A DNA stretch of 10,124 nt from Fragilaria radians (lineage: Eukaryota > Bacillariophyta > Fragilariophyceae > Fragilariales > Fragilariaceae), in NCBI GenBank assembly GCA_900642245.1, contig CAAAJI010000050.1:138958-149081 (forward strand), in the 5' to 3' direction. The position numbers and the translations under genes are program-made. The number at the start of each line of letters is the position of its first letter. Within the stretch, counting starts at the first letter, position 1. The notes under the pieces are model-generated. The model was given only the letters and a program-made list of their open reading frames with translations. It was not told the origin of the DNA and made no database searches. Of this stretch, positions 7,903 through 10,124 are shown piece by piece.

Positions 7903-8180
7903 CTTCCTTTTCCCAATCGACTGTTTTTCTTAGTAACGAAGAGATGACTTCTCAAAGAAATAGAGAGAATCGTCCCTGTTTCGTTAGTGGTTTTGACAGT
8001 GTTGAAGATGATGGACGGGGGGGGGGAGGGGGCTTCCATGAGATTTTTGGTAGGGAACAGAAATACGATCAGTTGCACGACTTCTGGATTTCTATTGAGA
8101 TATTCTGTCTTGTTAAATACTCTGATAATTTCATTTTCTGAGATATGAAGACGCAACGATAAATGAATGATTTTTTTCAT
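7899..8180 (-). other. 93-codon upstream ORF overlapping the receptor start (ATGA)
   Basis: An ATG at 8180-8178 opens 93 codons whose TGA stop (7901-7899) overlaps the receptor ATG (7902-7900) as ATGA, in a different frame. The peptide begins MKKIIHLSLRLHISENE and has a PSPPPS stretch from a C-rich tract, with no recognised domain, signal peptide or membrane segment. If the receptor transcript starts upstream of 8180, this ORF could limit receptor translation or allow reinitiation at the overlapping ATG. It could also be chance or part of an intron: the minus strand has TTACTAAG (7936-7929) followed closely by CAG (7923-7921), which resembles a branch point and 3' splice site. Translation is not supported by sequence alone. 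Confidence 0.3.
8017..8032. repeat. G10-A-G5 homopolymer tract upstream of the receptor gene
   Basis: Ten G, one A and five G on the plus strand (C5-T-C10 on the receptor's strand), about 115-130 bases before the receptor ATG. It is the most GC-skewed spot in an AT-rich window. It lies inside the 93-codon ORF, so a slip in length or a sequencing error would change that frame. Confidence 0.85.
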
Positions 8181-8183
8181 TCA
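8164..8183. other. Small perfect hairpin, 7-bp stem with T6 loop
   Basis: TGAATGA (8164-8170), TTTTTT, then TCATTCA (8177-8183) form a perfect inverted repeat. On the minus strand the ATG of the 93-codon ORF (8180-8178) lies in the stem. The stem is short and AT-rich, so it may have no function. Confidence 0.4.
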
Positions 8184-8684
8184 ACCCACCCTTACTTGGT
8201 GTACGGCATGATTTACCGGGTACGAAGATTTACTCTTATGAAAAAACCGAGTAAAATCGACTTCAACTTTAAATCACAAATTCGATGATGACTGTTAATG
8301 ACTATTGGCGATTGCATCCATTAAGGATCGTTTTGAGCAATACCGTAACTGGGTCCTGAATAGGATTTTTTACTTCATAATTGTCCAACGGTGCAGTGCA
8401 TAACGATGAAATACAAACATTCATTTAGCTCCAAATGAGATGTTGGGAAAACTTTTTTGCTTCCAGTATTAGTGAGTGGTATGATGGTGTAAGACCTCAT
8501 GACTTGATGCTTTGCCTTGTATTCTTATAGCAAAGGAGAAAATGTTCAAAAATCTCGGACATGTGATATCATGTAAGGAATCATGTTGTTGATCAAAAGT
8601 CAGAAAGTACTCAATTTTGTGGATTCACTCCGCATTATCCTATCTTTATTTTTCTAGCATCCAATTATGAATTAATAACATGAC
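8184..8684. other. Upstream region of the receptor gene, no gene seen
   Basis: About 500 bases without a supported frame on either strand. This would hold the promoter of the receptor gene, but no TATA box or initiator could be assigned. I looked on the minus strand for a short exon with an ATG and a hydrophobic signal peptide that could splice in phase to the receptor, and found none. Confidence 0.4.
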
Positions 8685-8873
8685 TTAGTTTTCCAGATTT
8701 TTTTTCAGCCACGTCTGAATGGTGCTACATTGCCCTGACTCATCAATATAATCTTCCTGATTATCAGCATCCAGAACCCTCTCTATCGATGAGTATTGGA
8801 TTATCCTTTCCACAGAATTCATAGATATGTTCATCAAACAACTCACCAAGTAAGTTTTTTCCAACACACACAT
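8685..8873 (-). pseudogene. Possible ABCC-type ABC transporter fragment
   Basis: A 62-codon ATG frame contains SMNSVERIIQYSSIE (residues 17-31, about 8825-8781). The pattern SVERI-x-x-YS-x-I/L-E is typical of the linker between the second membrane domain and second nucleotide-binding domain of ABCC (MRP-like) transporters. Nothing else of the transporter is visible. No membrane helix precedes the motif, which is only 16 residues from an isolated ATG with stops just before it. The downstream part lacks the expected W-P-G-I-x-F segment and Walker A. If real it is a detached, dead fragment. A short motif match can also arise by chance. Confidence 0.3.
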
Positions 8874-9156
8874 AGATCAAACAGCCTATTCACTTAACTG
8901 TACGCTGATTATGGCACATAACATTATAACACTTCTTCACAAAGTGATGTCTTTTGATTCATAATCTTTTGCTATACATTATAAAACACGATAAATCTGT
9001 TGCGGAAACACTTTCATCGCTACAAATTAGAATATAAAGAAAAGAAAGGAATACATTATATCAACACCCTTCCAAATTAAAAGCATTGTGGAAGTGAAAG
9101 CTCGAATAGATTGCTCTCGGATAATTCTCAGAGCGAAGAGTCAATCAAAAAAGAAA
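8874..9156. other. Intergenic AT-rich stretch, nothing supported
   Basis: No recognisable frame, RNA gene or repeat was seen in this interval between the possible ABCC fragment and the short tandem repeat. Confidence 0.4.
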
Positions 9157-9280
9157 TTTGCAGAAGAACAGGAAGATTTTTGGGAAAAGCATCCCAACAG
9201 ATATTTGCAGAAGAATAAGTATATTTTTGGTAAAATTGCAGAAGAACAAGTAGATTTTTGGCAAAGCATGCCAAGAGAAT
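9157..9280 (+). repeat. Three-copy short tandem repeat (TTGCAGAAGAA...TTTTTGG)
   Basis: Units begin at about 9157, 9204 and 9235, each starting TTGCAGAAGAA and continuing to TTTTTGG. Units 1 and 3 also share an AAAGCATCCCAA / AAAGCATGCCAA tail that the shorter unit 2 lacks. Spacings are 47 and 31 bases, 78 in total, so units 1 and 3 share a frame giving AEEQEDFW and AEEQVDFW, while unit 2 is out of that frame. The surrounding open frame (9088-9282) opens at GTG rather than ATG, so coding is doubtful; it could be a relic of a repeat-containing protein. Confidence 0.6.
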
Positions 9281-10124
9281 AAAGGTTCTGTGCCCCTAGC
9301 CCTAAAAGAGCGTATAGTTTCATGAATACAAAAACAATGAAATTGAAAAATTGATCAGAAATGGTAAGTTACGCTGTTTTTACTTTACATTTATGAAATA
9401 AAGCTCCTAAAGTCTAAAGTGTAAAAAAAGCTAAACAAAAATGTGCTCAGCAGATTGGAAAAATGTAATATTAATTTGATCAGTCGTAAAGCATTAGAAT
9501 GCATAGTAAGGCTCATGTGTAAAGTAAATTTGTTATTTCCGCGGACCTACAACTTGGAGTTTGTTGGAGAGAATAATAAGCAGTTTACTATGCGATCGAC
9601 CATTTTGCAGCACAAAATGTTTTTTTTAATTTATGAGACGAAATTATTTCTTGTCCATAAATGATAAGTACAAATCGTAAGTTATTTAGTCCGTGACAAA
9701 GGTTTGTCAATTGTGTTACTACACGCTGCAAATAAAGAAATGTATCTGACAATCATCTGCTATATAACACAAAATCAGAATGATAATGAAAGGCAACTAC
9801 CCGCGAAGAATCCCATTATGTTGTGAATTAGCTTGTAAAATTAAATGCCTAGCAGGTCTCCAAATATCCGCTTCCTGTTGGTACGGTTTTTGCTGTGAAT
9901 CTGATACCTTCTCTCTAGAGAAAAGCATAAACCATCTATCCACTTTGAGATTCTTTGTAGATGTAGGGTTGATTTGAGTCAAAATTGTGGTAATGATTAA
10001 GCCTGCTTTTCTCCTCACATTGCCAAATTTTGATAAGTCCCCTGTTAAAATTCCAACAGTTAAGCTGATGGTCTTGATCCGTGTTTAGGGGATGAACCTC
10101 TTATTAAAACCAGTTTACAAAAAT
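9281..10124. other. AT-rich tail of the window, nothing supported
   Basis: Short open frames of about 65-73 codons occur on both strands (for example 9443-9664 and 9797-10018), but none has a recognisable motif and the latter opens only at GTG. No RNA gene or mobile-element end was seen. Confidence 0.4.

Noticed and set aside
9797..10018. 73-codon minus-strand frame near the right edge
   Set aside because: It opens at GTG, overlaps an opposite-strand frame of similar length and has no recognisable motif.

Overview
This window looks like nuclear DNA of a eukaryote, most likely a pennate diatom. It is AT-rich, with long gene-poor stretches between a few intronless-looking genes. The two confident genes point the same way: a GABA-B-like class C GPCR of the kind expanded in diatoms, and a small hypothetical protein whose motif pattern resembles a family I know from many diatom genomes. 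No bacterial operon structure, IS element, CRISPR array or tRNA was found. The organism call is an inference from these two genes, not a database result.

Layout. Bases 1-1400 are non-coding and repetitive: an imperfect tandem repeat (about 98-415), then a roughly 1 kb segment (343-1400) that recurs in diverged form at about 2905-3966. Both copies carry decayed minus-strand coding-like remnants: a C-terminal-looking peptide (three copies in all) and a second short peptide (two copies). Between the two repeats, on the minus strand, lies an intact 207-codon hypothetical gene (1645-2268). Bases 3967-5391 hold nothing I can support. The main gene, 5392-7902 on the minus strand, encodes an 836-residue class C GPCR with an N-terminal Venus-flytrap ligand-binding domain and seven membrane segments. 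Its upstream region has a 93-codon ORF that overlaps the receptor start codon as ATGA, a C10/C5 tract and a small hairpin. Further along are a possible ABCC-transporter fragment (8685-8873, weak), a three-copy short tandem repeat (9157-9280) and an unexplained AT-rich tail.

The two intact genes are on the same strand but about 3.1 kb apart, with repeat debris between them, and nothing shows that they work together. I see no clear undescribed multi-gene system. The points most worth checking are the receptor's apparently missing signal peptide and its unusual leader, and the duplicated pseudogene-bearing segment that brackets the 207-residue gene.
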